64,000 bases of DNA from Fimbriimonas ginsengisoli Gsoil 348 (GCA_945881865.1 CAMCVK010000005.1:119564-183563), one strand, 5' to 3'. Counted from the stretch's first letter, positions 1-10,042 are shown. Notes: generated by a model from the letters alone, not told the origin. Numbers and translations: made by a program.

Positions 1-775
1 GGACCTGGCCGAAGTTGAGAGCCCAGAGCGGGGTGGTTGCCGCGTCGGTGTTCTCGCCAAGGTACTGCTGGGTGTTCTCCGCGTTTCGCGTCGCAGCGTT
101 CGTCGAACGGTGCGAAGAGTTGCGGATACCCGTGCCGAGCGACTGGCCGTTCAAGCACTCAAGGTTGTCGGTAAGACCGGCAATCATGATCGTGCCCGAA
201 ACGTTCGGGAGAACGGTCTGGCTGATAACGCGGACGCCAGCGTTGAGGTCGTTGATGTTTCGTGCTCGCGGCATCACGGCGCTGTTGACCGTGTAGGAAA
301 GTCGCGGAACCTGGTTGTCGATGATGAAGCCGCCGAGGCTCGGTGCGCCGACCGGGGTGTTACCGGAGACCGGGCATCGGTCTGCCTGCTGGCCGCCCGG
401 GAAACCCTTGCCGCTGTTGTTGTTAGCGGAAGCGAAGCACGTCGGACCGTGGCCGCGAAGCGTGTCGCCAGGGCTGACGAACATGTCTACGTTCTTAACG
501 TACGGCTGAACGAGACCGGACCAGTGCTCGTATCCGCCAACCGTGCCGCCGAGGGCCGGGCTGAATGCGCGGTGGAAGTAAGCCGAAGGGAGAACGTCGT
601 CGGTGTCGCCCGAGTAGAGCAGGATGCCGAGGCTAAGCTGCTTGACGTTGGAGAGGTCCTGCGTCTTCTTAGCGGCAGCCTTCGCCTGAGCGAAAACCGG
701 GAAAAGGATTGCGGCCAAAATCGCAATGATTGCGATGACCACCAAAAGTTCGATGAGAGTAAATGCCTTCTTCAT
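1..775 (-). CDS. Prepilin-like secreted protein (DUF1559-like), 3' end outside window
   Basis: The protein starts with a textbook type IV pilin/pseudopilin leader, MKKAFTLIELLVVIAIIAI, with Phe after a short basic leader and Glu at +5 of the mature protein. A hydrophobic helix follows and then FPVFAQAKAAAKKTQ, the usual start of Armatimonadota/Planctomycetota pilin-like proteins. Prepilin peptidase should cleave before Phe. The body is Asn/Gly/Ser-rich and continues off the left edge, so the C-terminus is unseen. An ATG at 775 preceded by GTGAGGAAC about 7 bases upstream sets the start. The role is either a pseudopilin of a secretion/pilus machine or one of the numerous stand-alone surface proteins of this type; the sequence does not decide between them. 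Confidence 0.85.
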   Translation of the reverse strand, partial: MKKAFTLIELLVVIAIIAILAAILFPVFAQAKAAAKKTQDLSNVKQLSLGILLYSGDTDDVLPSAYFHRAFSPALGGTVGGYEHWSGLVQPYVKNVDMFVSPGDTLRGHGPTCFASANNNSGKGFPGGQQADRCPVSGNTPVGAPSLGGFIIDNQVPRLSYTVNSAVMPRARNINDLNAGVRVISQTVLPNVSGTIMIAGLTDNLECLNGQSLGTGIRNSSHRSTNAATRNAENTQQYLGENTDAATTPLWALNFGQV

Positions 776-858
776 GGTTGCGTTCCTCACGCATCACAAG
801 CATGGAATGTTTTTGTTAAGAGCGTGTTAACTTTTCCATAATCCCGGTACCGCTTTTA

Positions 859-3519
859 TCAATCTTCGGTAAGCGACCAGTCATCCGCGAACACGGTTCC
901 AGTTCGGCCCGAAGTTTCCTCAATCGAGAGCAGCACATCGCGCAGATTCGCCGGCACGGTGAACCGAACGGTGTACAGCTTGTAGGCATTGCCAGAAATA
1001 GTTGCGGGGATCGAGTCCTCGGTGCCGTCGGGTCGGCGGAAGCGCACAAGAATCCGTGCGGTCGTTAGGTCCGACTTTGCGTACACCTTCAGCGTGTAGG
1101 CAGCCCCCGGCTTCAGGTTCTCAAAGGGCTGATAGACCGAGTTCCATTGGCCAAGGAAGCGCATCGCGTACGTGCCGGATCGCGGCGTTTCGGTGGTGAC
1201 CTCCATTGTAGTTCCACCGCCGAGCCAACCCGCGAGGTTGCCCGTCTCGTAGCCCGGATTCCGCATGAGGTTCGGCGTAACCGCGTAGATCACGACCTGG
1301 TTCGACATGGTGGTCTCGACGCCGTTTCGAACTGCCGTAACGCGATAGTAATACCGCTGACCATTCACCACTTCTTGGTCTACAAAGCGTGGGAACCGAA
1401 GACCGGTCTTAAACGGGGTTGCACCGGCGGCAATGGTCGTCGCGCTTCGATAAACGTTGTAGGAGTCCGGATCGATTGCGTAGGGCGGATCCCAGCGAAG
1501 TTCGATCCGGCGCGTCGAAGGCGCGGTGGCCGCAAGGTTGCTTGGCATCGACGTCATGACGCTTGCCGCCGTCTTGAATTCGAAGCCTTGGATCGCGTAG
1601 GCGCGTCGGGAGTTAACTTCGATGCCGAGGAAGTTCTGCCCTTTGTTGAGCTTAACAAAAGCCCAGTCCGAAGGCTCAAACGCATCGACCGCGGTCGGCT
1701 TGAAGCGGAATCGCTTCGCAGAAAGGCCGTTGATTGAGGTCAACAGCTCTGCGTTCCGGCCCCCGCCGGTATAGATCACACGGAATGCATACGTCCCGGC
1801 AGCAGGAGCCCGGAAGATGTATTCGAATCGATTCCCAACTTCGAGATACCTAAGGAACGGGTTATCGGTGGCATAGCTCGCCGGCGCACCGGCCCGCCGT
1901 CGAGCGTCCAGGGTTCCGGGGATCATTTGCCCAAGGGTCGGCGTTGGCTTGGCAACCGCCAGGGTGTTGTCCATCGCCAGGATCTTCGGCGCGGTTTGGT
2001 TCCGCATGTCGTTGGTGAGGCCCCATGTGCCGTACTGTGTGTCGTAGTTGGTTGCGCCGATCACGAACCACAGGAAGAGGTCGCCGCCCATCTGGTACCA
2101 GTTCCTCAGGTACCGCTCGTTGATCGCTTGGAAGGCAGGATCCAGCGACGCGGCTTTCTTCGCGGCGATGTTGTTTGGCCCAAAGGTGTCAGGTCCTCCT
2201 TCGTAGCTAATGAACTTCAGGCCAAGCGAACCGGTTAGCCCGCGCAGCTCCTCCATCACCCGTGCCCCCCAACTGAACTCCGTACCCCACTCGTCAACAC
2301 TCCCCGCGAGAGCGGTCAAAACTTCGTCTTTGGTGAGGTCGGTTCGAGTGTCCGCGTTCCCCATATTGAAGTAAGGTGCACCGGCAACTGCGTAGAAGTA
2401 ATCTCTTGCCTCGTAGCCCTTGCTGTCCATCCATTCCATTCCCATCCGGAACAGAGATGGGTTCACAACCTGCGTTCCGTAAACGATCCGGACTCGGTTG
2501 TTCATTGCATCCTCGCCGTAAACGCTGGCGAAGATTCGGTTGATTTGGTAGAGGCGCTTTGCCATTCGGCGGAAGGCAAACGTGTAGCGGTTCACATAGT
2601 TGCCGTTGGCATCCTTATCCAACTCACCCGGAAAGGCCAAATCAGAGTTCCCGGCATCAACTTCGTCAATCGCGAGCTGAAGGTTCTGGTGGAACTGCAG
2701 GAAGCTACCGTTCCAAATCTCGTTGCTGTATTCAACGTAAAGCTTTCGGCTCGAACTCAGCCTTACCTTTGCCAGCTCGGCGAGGCGGCGGACGTAATCG
2801 TCATCGGCCAGTAGCGGAACGTTGATCCAAGCATCGCGACCGAGTTCTTGGCAGAGTTGGAAGCAGTGCTCCCAGGGCACACCCGTTCGAGTGGCCACGC
2901 TTGGCCAGGTCGGAGGCGTTCGGTCGGCCCATTTCTCCACCAACGTGAAGTTCGTCTCGGTGAAGTCCATGAACCGGATCACGTTGAACCGCTTGGCGTG
3001 ATTCTTGTATTGATCGGTAAAAAGTTGCGTCGTGTCTGCGGGGTAGCCAGGCCGAATGAGCCGGATGTTCTTGACGCCATTGGTGGTGTTTCGGAACCGA
3101 AGCACGAAGTATCCGTCTTGGGCGTCATTCGGATAGGCAAAGTCGATGTCGGCGGTGGTCGTGTCCGTCGCCGCGTTGTAGACCCGATTGCGAACCACGC
3201 CGCCGATCGACCACCAGGTGTCGACGTCAGCTTGGCCCTTAAAAGTCAGTTTGTAGACGCCGTTGTATTGGCCACCGTCGTTTCCAACCGTGAGAACGAT
3301 GGTCCAGGCATCCTCTAGCGGCCAGCCATTTGCGTCGAGCCGCGCCGGCTCGTTTACTTCGGTGCGAATGAAGCCTCGGCTGTGCTTCACCATGTCTACG
3401 TAGACATTGCTTCTCGACCAGTCTCGGACGCCTTCTGCCCCTCCGCCAAGATCTTTGTTAAGTTGCGCCGGACACAAAAAGGCGCAAAAAGCGAGAAGAA
3501 GCACCGCAAGGAATCTCAC
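859..3519 (-). CDS. Large secreted multidomain glycoside hydrolase-like protein (clan GH-A-like) with FN3 and CBM domains
   Basis: 886 residues. Residues 1-18 are a signal peptide ending near CPAQ. The central region (about 160-480) looks like a TIM-barrel hydrolase: VEYSNEIWN near 262-270 has the Asn-Glu acid/base pair typical of clan GH-A, and ISYEGGPD near 437-444 is a good candidate for the nucleophile strand. About 560-655 is a CBM6/malectin-like beta-sandwich, about 660-750 a fibronectin type III module, and about 752-886 a CBM4/9-like module (NPGYETGNLAGWLGG). It probably acts on plant or microbial polysaccharide outside the cell. The exact GH family is not recognised. A GTTAACGCG motif sits 11-23 bases upstream of the start and may be an operator. 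Confidence 0.75.
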   Translation of the reverse strand: MRFLAVLLLAFCAFLCPAQLNKDLGGGAEGVRDWSRSNVYVDMVKHSRGFIRTEVNEPARLDANGWPLEDAWTIVLTVGNDGGQYNGVYKLTFKGQADVDTWWSIGGVVRNRVYNAATDTTTADIDFAYPNDAQDGYFVLRFRNTTNGVKNIRLIRPGYPADTTQLFTDQYKNHAKRFNVIRFMDFTETNFTLVEKWADRTPPTWPSVATRTGVPWEHCFQLCQELGRDAWINVPLLADDDYVRRLAELAKVRLSSSRKLYVEYSNEIWNGSFLQFHQNLQLAIDEVDAGNSDLAFPGELDKDANGNYVNRYTFAFRRMAKRLYQINRIFASVYGEDAMNNRVRIVYGTQVVNPSLFRMGMEWMDSKGYEARDYFYAVAGAPYFNMGNADTRTDLTKDEVLTALAGSVDEWGTEFSWGARVMEELRGLTGSLGLKFISYEGGPDTFGPNNIAAKKAASLDPAFQAINERYLRNWYQMGGDLFLWFVIGATNYDTQYGTWGLTNDMRNQTAPKILAMDNTLAVAKPTPTLGQMIPGTLDARRRAGAPASYATDNPFLRYLEVGNRFEYIFRAPAAGTYAFRVIYTGGGRNAELLTSINGLSAKRFRFKPTAVDAFEPSDWAFVKLNKGQNFLGIEVNSRRAYAIQGFEFKTAASVMTSMPSNLAATAPSTRRIELRWDPPYAIDPDSYNVYRSATTIAAGATPFKTGLRFPRFVDQEVVNGQRYYYRVTAVRNGVETTMSNQVVIYAVTPNLMRNPGYETGNLAGWLGGGTTMEVTTETPRSGTYAMRFLGQWNSVYQPFENLKPGAAYTLKVYAKSDLTTARILVRFRRPDGTEDSIPATISGNAYKLYTVRFTVPANLRDVLLSIEETSGRTGTVFADDWSLTED

Positions 3520-3530
3520 GGAGACTAGGA

Positions 3531-3542
3531 TAACGCGTTAAC
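3531..3542. promoter_or_regulatory. Operator-like dyad TAACGCGTTA(AC) upstream of the secreted hydrolase
   Basis: A perfect 10-base palindrome, TAACGCGTTA (3531-3540), followed by AC, lies 11 bases from the start codon. A central CG in a TTAACGCGTTAA-like dyad is the usual look of LacI-family operators. Related sites with the same CGCGTTAAC core precede genes at 42996 and 45849. No regulator gene is seen nearby, so the function is inference. Confidence 0.4.
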
Positions 3543-3559
3543 ACATATTGTTCCCGCGC

Positions 3560-3596
3560 AAAAACAAAAAAGCCCCGGAATTTTTGATTCCGGGGC
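3560..3596 (-). terminator. Rho-independent terminator of clpC
   Basis: A GC-rich hairpin (arms 3572-3580 and 3588-3596, nine perfect pairs, seven-base loop) is followed on the minus strand by a T-rich run interrupted once. It lies directly downstream of the clpC stop and before the next minus-strand gene. Confidence 0.85.
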
Positions 3597-3604
3597 GGAC
3601 TGGC

Positions 3605-6106
3605 TTAGTTGTTGACCAGTTCTTTTTCGGGTTCGCTGCCCTCTTCTGGCTCAATCCGCCGGAAGATGACCGTATCGCTGCCCGGTTCGGCAAGCTCGGC
3701 GATGATGGTGTCGCCGGCGGTGAACCGACCAATCAGCATCTCCTCGCTTAGCGGATCCTCAACGTACCGTTGCACCGCGCGGCGAAGCGGTCGCGCTCCG
3801 AGGTTCGGGTCGTAACCCTTATCCACGAGCACGTTCTTGAGCTCTTCGCTCAACTGGATCGTGATTCCGAGCGCCGCTGCCTGCTGGTTCACACGAACCA
3901 AGTACAGATCGGCGATCTGTAGAATCTCCGGTCGCGAAAGGTGCTGGAACACGATGACTTCATCGACTCGGTTCAAGAACTCGGGGCGGAACAGCTTTCG
4001 CATGTCCTCCAGCATCTTGCTCTTCATCGACTCGTACACCTTCGGATCGTTGTAATCCTGTCGGGTGTCGCGGAAGCCAAGTCCTTGCTCCAACTCGATC
4101 GGCTTCACGCCGACGTTCGAAGTCATGATGACGATCGTGTTGCGGAAGTCAACCGTGCGACCTTGGCTGTCGGTCAGCTGTCCGTCTTCCATCACCTGCA
4201 ACAGGATGTTGAAGACTTCCGGGTGCGCCTTTTCGATTTCGTCGAACAGAACCACGCAGTACGGATTTCGCCGAACCTGCTCGGTGAGTTGCCCGCCTTC
4301 GTCGTAGCCCACATATCCCGGAGGGGCACCGGTGAGTCGGCTGACCGCAAACCGCTCCATGTATTCGGACATATCGATCCGAACCATGTTGCTTTCCTTT
4401 TCGTACAGGTAGCCGGCCAAAGTTTTGGCAAGCTCCGTCTTTCCGACTCCGGTTGGACCAAGGAAGATGAACGACGCGATCGGTCGCTTCGGATCTTTGA
4501 GACCCGAGCGAGAGCGGCGAATGGCGCGAGCAACCGCTGTGACGGCCGTGTTTTGCCCAATGATGCGCTCGTGCAGGTCGGCTTCCATGCGAAGCAGCTT
4601 CTGGCTTTCGGCCTCCACCAGCTTCGTCACCGGAATTCCGGTCCAGCTCTGAACGATGCTGGCGATTTCGGCCTCGCCCACGACGGGCTCCGGCTTCTCC
4701 AGCATGCTCCACTCTTCCTCGCGGGATAAGATGCTCGCTTCGAGCGCCTCGATTTCGCTTCGCAAACGATTCAGGAGTTCTTCGTCCTGTTCTCGCTTGG
4801 CGAGATGCTCCAAGTTCGTGCGTAGCTTCGTCAGTCGCTGTCGCTCTTGGCGAACCTCGAGCGGCGGCAAGCTCTGCTGCAACCGAACCCGGCTGGCGGC
4901 TTCGTCGATCAGGTCGATGGCCTTGTCCGGCAACGTTCGGTCCGAGATGTAGCGCTGGCTGAGCGTGACGGAAGCTAGGATCGCCTCGTCGGTGATTTCC
5001 ACCTGGTGGTGGGCCTCATATCGCTCGCGGAGACCCTTTAGGATCTCGATGGCCTCTTCCTCGCTCGGCTCCTTCACCTTAACGGATTGGAATCGTCGCT
5101 CAAGGGCGGCGTCGCGCTCGATGTACTTTCGGAACTCGTCCTGGGTCGTCGCGCCGATGCACTGGAGTTCGCCACGCGCAAGCGCGGGCTTCATGATGTT
5201 GCTGGCGTCGATCGCGCCTTCGGCGGCTCCGGCACCAACAAGGGTGTGAAGCTCATCAATGAAAAGGATGACCTGGCCGTCGGCCTTGCGGACCTCCTCC
5301 ATCACCTTCTTCATTCGCTCTTCGAACTCGCCGCGGTACTTCGTTCCGGCCACGAGTCCGGCAAGGTCCAACGCGACGATTCGCTTGTTGGCCAGCAGGT
5401 CCGGAATGTCTCCGCTGACGATGCGAAGGGCTAGGCCCTCGGCGATGGCGGTTTTGCCAACGCCCGGCTCGCCGATGAGGCACGGGTTGTTCTTCGTGCG
5501 GCGGCAGAGAATCTGCATCACGCGCTCGATTTCGTTGTGCCGACCGACGACCGGGTCTAGCTTGCCGTCGCGGGCTAGCTCCGTCAGGTCGCGGCCGAAC
5601 TCATCCAGCGTTTGGGTTTTTGCCGACGACGGATTTGCCGCGCGGCTACCTCCGCCAGATTTCGTTTGGGTTTCGTTGTCCTGAAGGGTCATGACCTCTC
5701 GGCGCGCTTTCTCAAGCTCGACGCCAAGTTTTGCCAAGACACGGCCGGCGAGGCCGTCTCCTTCACGGATCAGCCCAAGCAAAAGATGCTCGGTGCCGAT
5801 GTAATTGTTGTTGAGGTTTCGAGCCTCGTCGTATGCCAGGTCGATCACGCGTTTCGCGCGCGGCGTCAGGGTCATGTCCTGATTCGGCCGTGCGTCTCCT
5901 CGGGGAAGCTGCTTTTCAACCTCCGCTCGGATTCGGTTGAGGCTGACGCCTAACTTTTCGAGAACGCGCGCGGCGACGCTGTCGGACTCTCGCACCAAGC
6001 CGAGGAGAAGGTGTTCCGTGCTAACGTAACCCTCCCCGAACTTTTGTGCTTCTTCTTGCGCATAGAAAACGACTTTTCTAGCGCGCTCTGTAAAGCGTTG
6101 CCACAT
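3605..6106 (-). CDS. clpC: ATP-dependent Clp protease ATP-binding subunit ClpC
   Basis: 833 residues, normal length for ClpC. Two Clp_N repeats occupy 1-145. AAA+ domain 1 has Walker A GEPGVGKT at 213-220 and Walker B ILFIDE at 280-285. A short middle coiled coil lies at about 410-470, as in ClpC rather than the longer ClpB M-domain. AAA+ domain 2 has GPTGVGKT at 550-557 and VVLFDE at 618-623. ClpC unfolds substrates for ClpP in the cytosol and serves regulated proteolysis and quality control. The start ATG has AGGTAGGTGA about 10 bases upstream. The gene ends in its own terminator and is probably monocistronic. No adjacent ctsR/mcsAB operon is present, unlike in Bacillota. Confidence 0.97.
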   Translation of the reverse strand: MWQRFTERARKVVFYAQEEAQKFGEGYVSTEHLLLGLVRESDSVAARVLEKLGVSLNRIRAEVEKQLPRGDARPNQDMTLTPRAKRVIDLAYDEARNLNNNYIGTEHLLLGLIREGDGLAGRVLAKLGVELEKARREVMTLQDNETQTKSGGGSRAANPSSAKTQTLDEFGRDLTELARDGKLDPVVGRHNEIERVMQILCRRTKNNPCLIGEPGVGKTAIAEGLALRIVSGDIPDLLANKRIVALDLAGLVAGTKYRGEFEERMKKVMEEVRKADGQVILFIDELHTLVGAGAAEGAIDASNIMKPALARGELQCIGATTQDEFRKYIERDAALERRFQSVKVKEPSEEEAIEILKGLRERYEAHHQVEITDEAILASVTLSQRYISDRTLPDKAIDLIDEAASRVRLQQSLPPLEVRQERQRLTKLRTNLEHLAKREQDEELLNRLRSEIEALEASILSREEEWSMLEKPEPVVGEAEIASIVQSWTGIPVTKLVEAESQKLLRMEADLHERIIGQNTAVTAVARAIRRSRSGLKDPKRPIASFIFLGPTGVGKTELAKTLAGYLYEKESNMVRIDMSEYMERFAVSRLTGAPPGYVGYDEGGQLTEQVRRNPYCVVLFDEIEKAHPEVFNILLQVMEDGQLTDSQGRTVDFRNTIVIMTSNVGVKPIELEQGLGFRDTRQDYNDPKVYESMKSKMLEDMRKLFRPEFLNRVDEVIVFQHLSRPEILQIADLYLVRVNQQAAALGITIQLSEELKNVLVDKGYDPNLGARPLRRAVQRYVEDPLSEEMLIGRFTAGDTIIAELAEPGSDTVIFRRIEPEEGSEPEKELVNN

Positions 6107-6416
6107 GTTTTTCTAGTCACCTACCTTCTGGTGCTCGCGCACCGGATTCTGATTACACATACGCGAAAATCGCGTTCCTCATTTGAAAAGACCCATTCGC
6201 CGAAGCCAAGCGAGCAAGATCTCCAATGTTTCTACTCTGCACAGGTTACGACGAAAGAGCTACCTTTCACGGTTCGGTCTTTGCCCGCAAGGGTACCACG
6301 GCATCCGAGCGTGTCCATGTGACGGATTTGATGAAAAACCGTTCCGTCAATCCATCAAATCTGAGGCAAACGCGTCCGGGTCCCGCCTTTGACGAGGCGC
6401 TCCGCTAAAATGAAGC
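6107..6416. promoter_or_regulatory. 310-base divergent intergenic region between clpC and the MlaD-like gene
   Basis: No gene is supported here. It must hold the clpC promoter and probably that of the plus-strand neighbour. A perfect dyad with arms ACGCGA/TCGCGT and a three-base centre is at 6161-6175, about 55 bases upstream of clpC; it could be an operator. I see neither a CIRCE element nor a CtsR heptanucleotide repeat. TAAAAT at 6406-6411 lies five bases before the plus-strand ATG and may be a -10 box for a leaderless mRNA. Confidence 0.4.
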
Positions 6417-7862
6417 ATGCAAAGCGCGGTGAAGGTCGGCGGGCTAGTCGTCGTTTTTGGGGGTTTGGCCCTTGCGACCGCTTTCAGCTTGGGCAACAAC
6501 GTCTTTGCCCCTAAGCAGAAAACCTATTTCGCCCGATTTGCGGATGCCAACGGCGTCACGTCCGGCACCCGAATTCTCCTCGCCGGAGTGAAAGTTGGCA
6601 AAGTGACGGACGTCCAGTTGGAGTCGCCAACGTCTGCCCTGCTGACCTTGGAAATTGAGCCGGCGGTCACCGTGCCCGAAGGGACCCGCGCCATTTCGCC
6701 GTCGTCGCTCATCGGCTTTGGCGACAACCCAATCTTTCTTCGTCCGCCGCAGGCGGTAACCCCGGCTCTGCCAGAAAAAAGCATCCTCAAGGGTGAGAAG
6801 GCAGGCGCGCTGGAAAACGTCGTTCCCGAATCAACCCAGCTGCTCGCCGAGATGAGCGGCATCTTGAAGGAAGTGCGAAAGCTCGTCTCGGATCAGAAGA
6901 CCAAAGACGAAATTCGCGGCCTGCTCGCCAACTCGCAGACGACGATCGCGGCATTCGGCAAACTTGCCAACAACCTTGACCGCGTTGTGGTGCAAAACCA
7001 GAGCCAAATTCAGCTCGCCCTGGTGCGGGGAACCGCCGCCATTGCCGACGTCCAGAAGATGACCTCGGCGATCGCGAAGCTGCTCAACGAGGGCTCACTC
7101 CAGCGCGATTCGAAGGCGATTCTCGCCTCGCTTTCGGCCACGGCCAAGAAGGCCGACGCATTGGTCGCTAACATGAACGCCCTGGTCGCCGATCCAAAGC
7201 TGAAAACCGCCATCGGGAATCTGGCCGACATGACCGAAACCGGCAAAACCATTGCCGCGAACGTTTCTGACCTCACCGAATCGGGCAAGAAGATTGCCAC
7301 CAACACCGAAGCCATCACCAAGAACGGCGTCACGATCTCGGAGAACATTGCCGATCTCACCGAGCGATCAAAGAAAGTCATCGACGGAGCCGCGGATCTC
7401 GAAAAAGACCTGAGCGAGCTCATCAAGAAGGTTGGCGGAGTGCTCGGTGGCGGCAAGGGACCGAAGGTTCCTCCGATTCAAACCTCGATGGACTTGCTTC
7501 ACGTCTCGAAGCCGGACCGCACACGAACTGACTTCAACGCCCGAATCCAGCTCAAAGACGGCTTCTTTGACCTCGGGCTTTACGATGCTTTCGAGTCGAA
7601 TCGGATGACCGCGCAATTTGGTCAAAATGTTTCGCCTTCCTTTACTTCGCGCTACGGCGTTTTCGGAGGGAAAGCAGGGGTCGGGGTAGACTACAAGCTT
7701 GGGTCGAAGTTCAGCCTTCGTACCGACCTGTGGGACTTAAACGACCCTCGGTTCGACACAAGGCTAAGATTGGACTTCGGAAAGGGCCTTTACGGCTGGG
7801 CGGGCGTCGACCGCTTGTTCAGCAAAAATGCCCCAACGTTTGGAATCGGGTTCTCCCGGTAA
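6417..7862 (+). CDS. MlaD/MCE-family lipid-transport substrate-binding protein
   Basis: 481 residues. One N-terminal membrane anchor (about 5-25) is followed by a single MCE/MlaD domain (about 36-115) with the expected ANGVTSGTRILLAGVKVGKV pattern. A long helical stretch (about 130-345) holds repeats rich in DLTESGKKI-type units. The C-terminal 120 residues alternate hydrophobic and polar positions and end GIGFSR, like an outer-membrane beta structure. MCE proteins carry phospholipids between membranes with an MlaE/MlaF ABC permease, which is not in this window. Presence of this protein fits a diderm cell. No clear Shine-Dalgarno is seen; TAAAAT five bases upstream suggests leaderless translation. 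Confidence 0.8.
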   Translation: MQSAVKVGGLVVVFGGLALATAFSLGNNVFAPKQKTYFARFADANGVTSGTRILLAGVKVGKVTDVQLESPTSALLTLEIEPAVTVPEGTRAISPSSLIGFGDNPIFLRPPQAVTPALPEKSILKGEKAGALENVVPESTQLLAEMSGILKEVRKLVSDQKTKDEIRGLLANSQTTIAAFGKLANNLDRVVVQNQSQIQLALVRGTAAIADVQKMTSAIAKLLNEGSLQRDSKAILASLSATAKKADALVANMNALVADPKLKTAIGNLADMTETGKTIAANVSDLTESGKKIATNTEAITKNGVTISENIADLTERSKKVIDGAADLEKDLSELIKKVGGVLGGGKGPKVPPIQTSMDLLHVSKPDRTRTDFNARIQLKDGFFDLGLYDAFESNRMTAQFGQNVSPSFTSRYGVFGGKAGVGVDYKLGSKFSLRTDLWDLNDPRFDTRLRLDFGKGLYGWAGVDRLFSKNAPTFGIGFSR

Positions 7863-7925
7863 CAACCACCTGCTCGGTGCGTGGTGAGGCATGCCTCATC
7901 GTAAACCTTACGATACAAGGAAAAC

Positions 7926-8432
7926 ATGAAAGTTATTCTCAAACAGTCCGTGCCAAAAGTTGGCAAGGAAGGCACCGTCGTGAACGTTGCCGACGGCTTC
8001 GCCCGTAACTACCTCTTCCCCCGTGGCCTCGCCATCGTCGCCGAAAAGAAGCAGATTGAAGCTCTGGCCCGCCAGAACCTTCGCATCGCCGACCGACTGG
8101 CGATCGCAAAGAAGTCTGCCGAAGCCGACAAAGCCCGCATCCAAGGCGCCACGGTTAAGATCGCCGGTCAGGTTGGCCAAGAAGGACGACTCTTTGGCGC
8201 GGTTACCGCCCAGGACATCGTCGATGCCATCAAGGATCAGCTCGGCCTGACGCTTGAGCGCAAACAGATTGGCATCGTTCAGGCGATCAAGCGACTTGGC
8301 ACGTTCCCGATCGATCTCGACCTTCACCGAGAGGTTGACGCCGTGATCACGCTCGTCGTGTTCGACCCGGCGGCTCCGGTTGCCGCTCCGGCTCCGGTCG
8401 TCGAAGACGAAGAGACCGACGAAGAAGCCTGA
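7926..8432 (+). CDS. rplI: 50S ribosomal protein L9
   Basis: 168 residues. The N-terminal domain (MKVILKQSVPKVGKEGTVV, then GFARNYLFPRGLA) is the L9 signature that binds 23S rRNA. A long connecting helix and the C-terminal domain follow. The last 20 residues are an acidic Ala/Pro/Glu tail, longer than in E. coli L9. AAGGAAAAC precedes the ATG. It is not beside rpsF/rpsR as in many bacteria. A strong terminator follows immediately. Confidence 0.97.
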   Translation: MKVILKQSVPKVGKEGTVVNVADGFARNYLFPRGLAIVAEKKQIEALARQNLRIADRLAIAKKSAEADKARIQGATVKIAGQVGQEGRLFGAVTAQDIVDAIKDQLGLTLERKQIGIVQAIKRLGTFPIDLDLHREVDAVITLVVFDPAAPVAAPAPVVEDEETDEEA

Positions 8433-8444
8433 CGTCGCTCTAGG

Positions 8445-8483
8445 GAAGGGGTTGATCCGGTTGGATCAACCCCTTCTTTTTTT
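8445..8483 (+). terminator. Rho-independent terminator of rplI
   Basis: A perfect 14-base-pair stem (8445-8458 with 8463-8476), a four-base loop GGTT, then seven Ts (8477-8483). The right arm and T tract overlap the last codons of the convergent gene at 8466-8993, whose Lys-rich C-terminus is read from the complement. Confidence 0.95.
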
Positions 8484-8993
8484 GTATGAAGTTCTCTTCC
8501 GCACGGGCTTCTTCTTGGTCGTTGCCTTCGGTTTGATGGGACCCGAAACCGACGACGGCAGAACCTGCACCGTGGCATTCGGATTCGAAACCGCCATCGG
8601 CAGAAGCCCGTCTTCCACCTGAGCGACGGGAATTTTTGGCGGCGTCAACAAAACCCAGATCGTGCCCTCGGTGTTCCAGCTTCCGCCGACGGCGGTCGCC
8701 AGCGCGTTCATCACATCCCGCATGGGCTTCTCGCTAACGTTCAGCCGCAATTTGACCCGCGAGAACTCGGTTCGCTGAAGGGTGACGAAATTCAGACCGG
8801 CATTTCGCATCCGGTCCAAGACTTCCGAGACCGTGAACTCGCCTCGAAACGTGACAGGACGATCCCCAACCGCCACCGCTTCTGCCTTCGCAAATGGCGA
8901 ATCTGGTTCAAATGCCCCCACCTGTGCCGGGACGGACTGCGGCACGCCAAGCAGCAACGTTAGGAAGGCAAGCGCAGGAATGGTTTTTTTCAT
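8466..8993 (-). CDS. Secreted protein with an STN-like (secretin/TonB short N-terminal) domain
   Basis: 175 residues from the ATG at 8993, chosen because it begins a clean signal peptide ([19 protein letters not shown], cleavage near VPAQ); a longer frame upstream lacks one. Residues about 50-115 resemble the STN domain: a [12 protein letters not shown] strand-helix followed by [18 protein letters not shown]. The C-terminus is very basic ([16 protein letters not shown]). It may be a periplasmic helper of a secretin or pilus system. The start codon overlaps the divergent FKBP region, so no dedicated intergenic promoter exists between them. Confidence 0.6.
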   Translation of the reverse strand: MKKTIPALAFLTLLLGVPQSVPAQVGAFEPDSPFAKAEAVAVGDRPVTFRGEFTVSEVLDRMRNAGLNFVTLQRTEFSRVKLRLNVSEKPMRDVMNALATAVGGSWNTEGTIWVLLTPPKIPVAQVEDGLLPMAVSNPNATVQVLPSSVSGPIKPKATTKKKPVRKRTSYKKRRG

Positions 8994-9033
8994 GAGGACG
9001 GTCACGTTCGGGGGGTTGGGTAGGCTCGCACAG

Positions 9034-9714
9034 ATGATTTCGGCGGCCTTCCTCGGCCTAGTCCTGTTCGGACCCGGCAAACTCGTAATTAAAGACGTCA
9101 AAGTTGGCACCGGTGATGCGGTTAAGCAGCTAGACCGCGTCACGGTGGACTACACCGGAACCTTGGCGAACGGCAAGAAGTTCGACAGCTCGGTAGGCCG
9201 CGCGCCCTTCTCTTTCCTAATTGGGGCCAGTCAGGTCATCAAGGGATGGGATCAAGGCGTCCTCGGCATGAAAGTCGGCGGGGTTCGAGTTCTGACGATT
9301 CCGTCCGACCTCGCCTATGGCGACAGTGGAACGGAAGGCATCCCGCCGAAGGCGACCCTTACGTTTGAGATTCGCTTGATCAAGACCGAGCGAGTGAGCT
9401 TTACCGTAACTGCGAAGGGTAAGGGCCGCGCGGCGGGAGCCGGCGACACGGTGGAACTGCATTACACTGGAAAGCTTACCGACGGCAAGAAGTTCGACTC
9501 GAGCTACGGCCGGGGTCCCTTCAGCGTGACGATCGGCAGTGGCCAAACCATTCCCGGATTTGACCAAGGCTTGTTCGGCATGAAAGTGGGCGAGAAGCGA
9601 ACGGTTAAAATTCCGTCGGCACTTGGCTACGGCCCACGCGGCGCCGGAGGCGTGATTCCCCCGAACGCCGATCTAATCTTTGAACTCGAAGTTCTGAAAA
9701 TTACGCCGAAGTAG
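9034..9714 (+). CDS. Tandem FKBP-type peptidyl-prolyl isomerase (exported)
   Basis: 226 residues from the ATG at 9034. Two complete FKBP domains follow a short hydrophobic N-terminus ([13 protein letters not shown]). Domain 1 (about 20-118) has [16 protein letters not shown] and [15 protein letters not shown]. Domain 2 (about 125-225) has [16 protein letters not shown] and [17 protein letters not shown]. Both keep the aromatic/Asp positions of the prolyl-isomerase pocket. The likely job is folding of secreted proteins in the periplasm. An in-frame ATG at 8992 would add 14 residues; 9034 is preferred because GGTTGGGTAGG stands before it and the hydrophobic segment begins there. Confidence 0.9.
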   Translation: MISAAFLGLVLFGPGKLVIKDVKVGTGDAVKQLDRVTVDYTGTLANGKKFDSSVGRAPFSFLIGASQVIKGWDQGVLGMKVGGVRVLTIPSDLAYGDSGTEGIPPKATLTFEIRLIKTERVSFTVTAKGKGRAAGAGDTVELHYTGKLTDGKKFDSSYGRGPFSVTIGSGQTIPGFDQGLFGMKVGEKRTVKIPSALGYGPRGAGGVIPPNADLIFELEVLKITPK

Positions 9715-9997
9715 CTTCGGAGACTTTCTTGGCGGCGAGCACCTTGTTCGCCGCCAGAGCGATTCGGCTCTTGCGTCGTGCTGCCTGATTCTTGTGGATG
9801 ACGCCGCGCTTTGCTGCCTTATCGAGCTGCTTGATGGCAGATGCGAGGGCAGTTTGCGTTGCTTCTTCGTTCTTCTGGGTTACGGCGGTGCGAACCTTCT
9901 TGATAAAGGTCTTCAGCGAACTCTTGGTCGCCGAGTTGCGGGTTCGATTCTTGAGGTTCCGCTTGATGTCTTTTTTACTGGATTTTAGATTAGCCAT
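9701..9997 (-). CDS. rpsT: 30S ribosomal protein S20
   Basis: 98 residues: [20 protein letters not shown], then [15 protein letters not shown] and [16 protein letters not shown], the S20 signatures. The ATG at 9997 is chosen because it starts the S20 family; the upstream frame is non-homologous. There is no convincing Shine-Dalgarno. TATACT (10014-10019) would give a leader of only about ten bases. The stop overlaps the convergent FKBP gene by 14 bases. Confidence 0.96.
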   Translation of the reverse strand: MANLKSSKKDIKRNLKNRTRNSATKSSLKTFIKKVRTAVTQKNEEATQTALASAIKQLDKAAKRGVIHKNQAARRKSRIALAANKVLAAKKVSEATSA

Positions 9998-10013
9998 ATG
10001 GAGTGAACTTTGC

Positions 10014-10042
10014 AGTATACCGGGGAGCTTTCGCTCCCCGGT
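10014..10042 (-). promoter_or_regulatory. Hairpin plus candidate -10 box between the 606-residue gene and rpsT
   Basis: A ten-base-pair stem with a TTTC loop (10019-10028 with 10033-10042) follows the stop of the upstream minus-strand gene. It has no T run, so it is a weak terminator or a processing site. TATACT, read on the minus strand at 10019-10014, abuts it and is the best -10 candidate for rpsT. Confidence 0.4.

Noticed and set aside
6107..6416. CIRCE or CtsR operator upstream of clpC
   Set aside because: The expected nine-base CIRCE arms and the CtsR heptamer direct repeat are not present; only a short unrelated dyad is.
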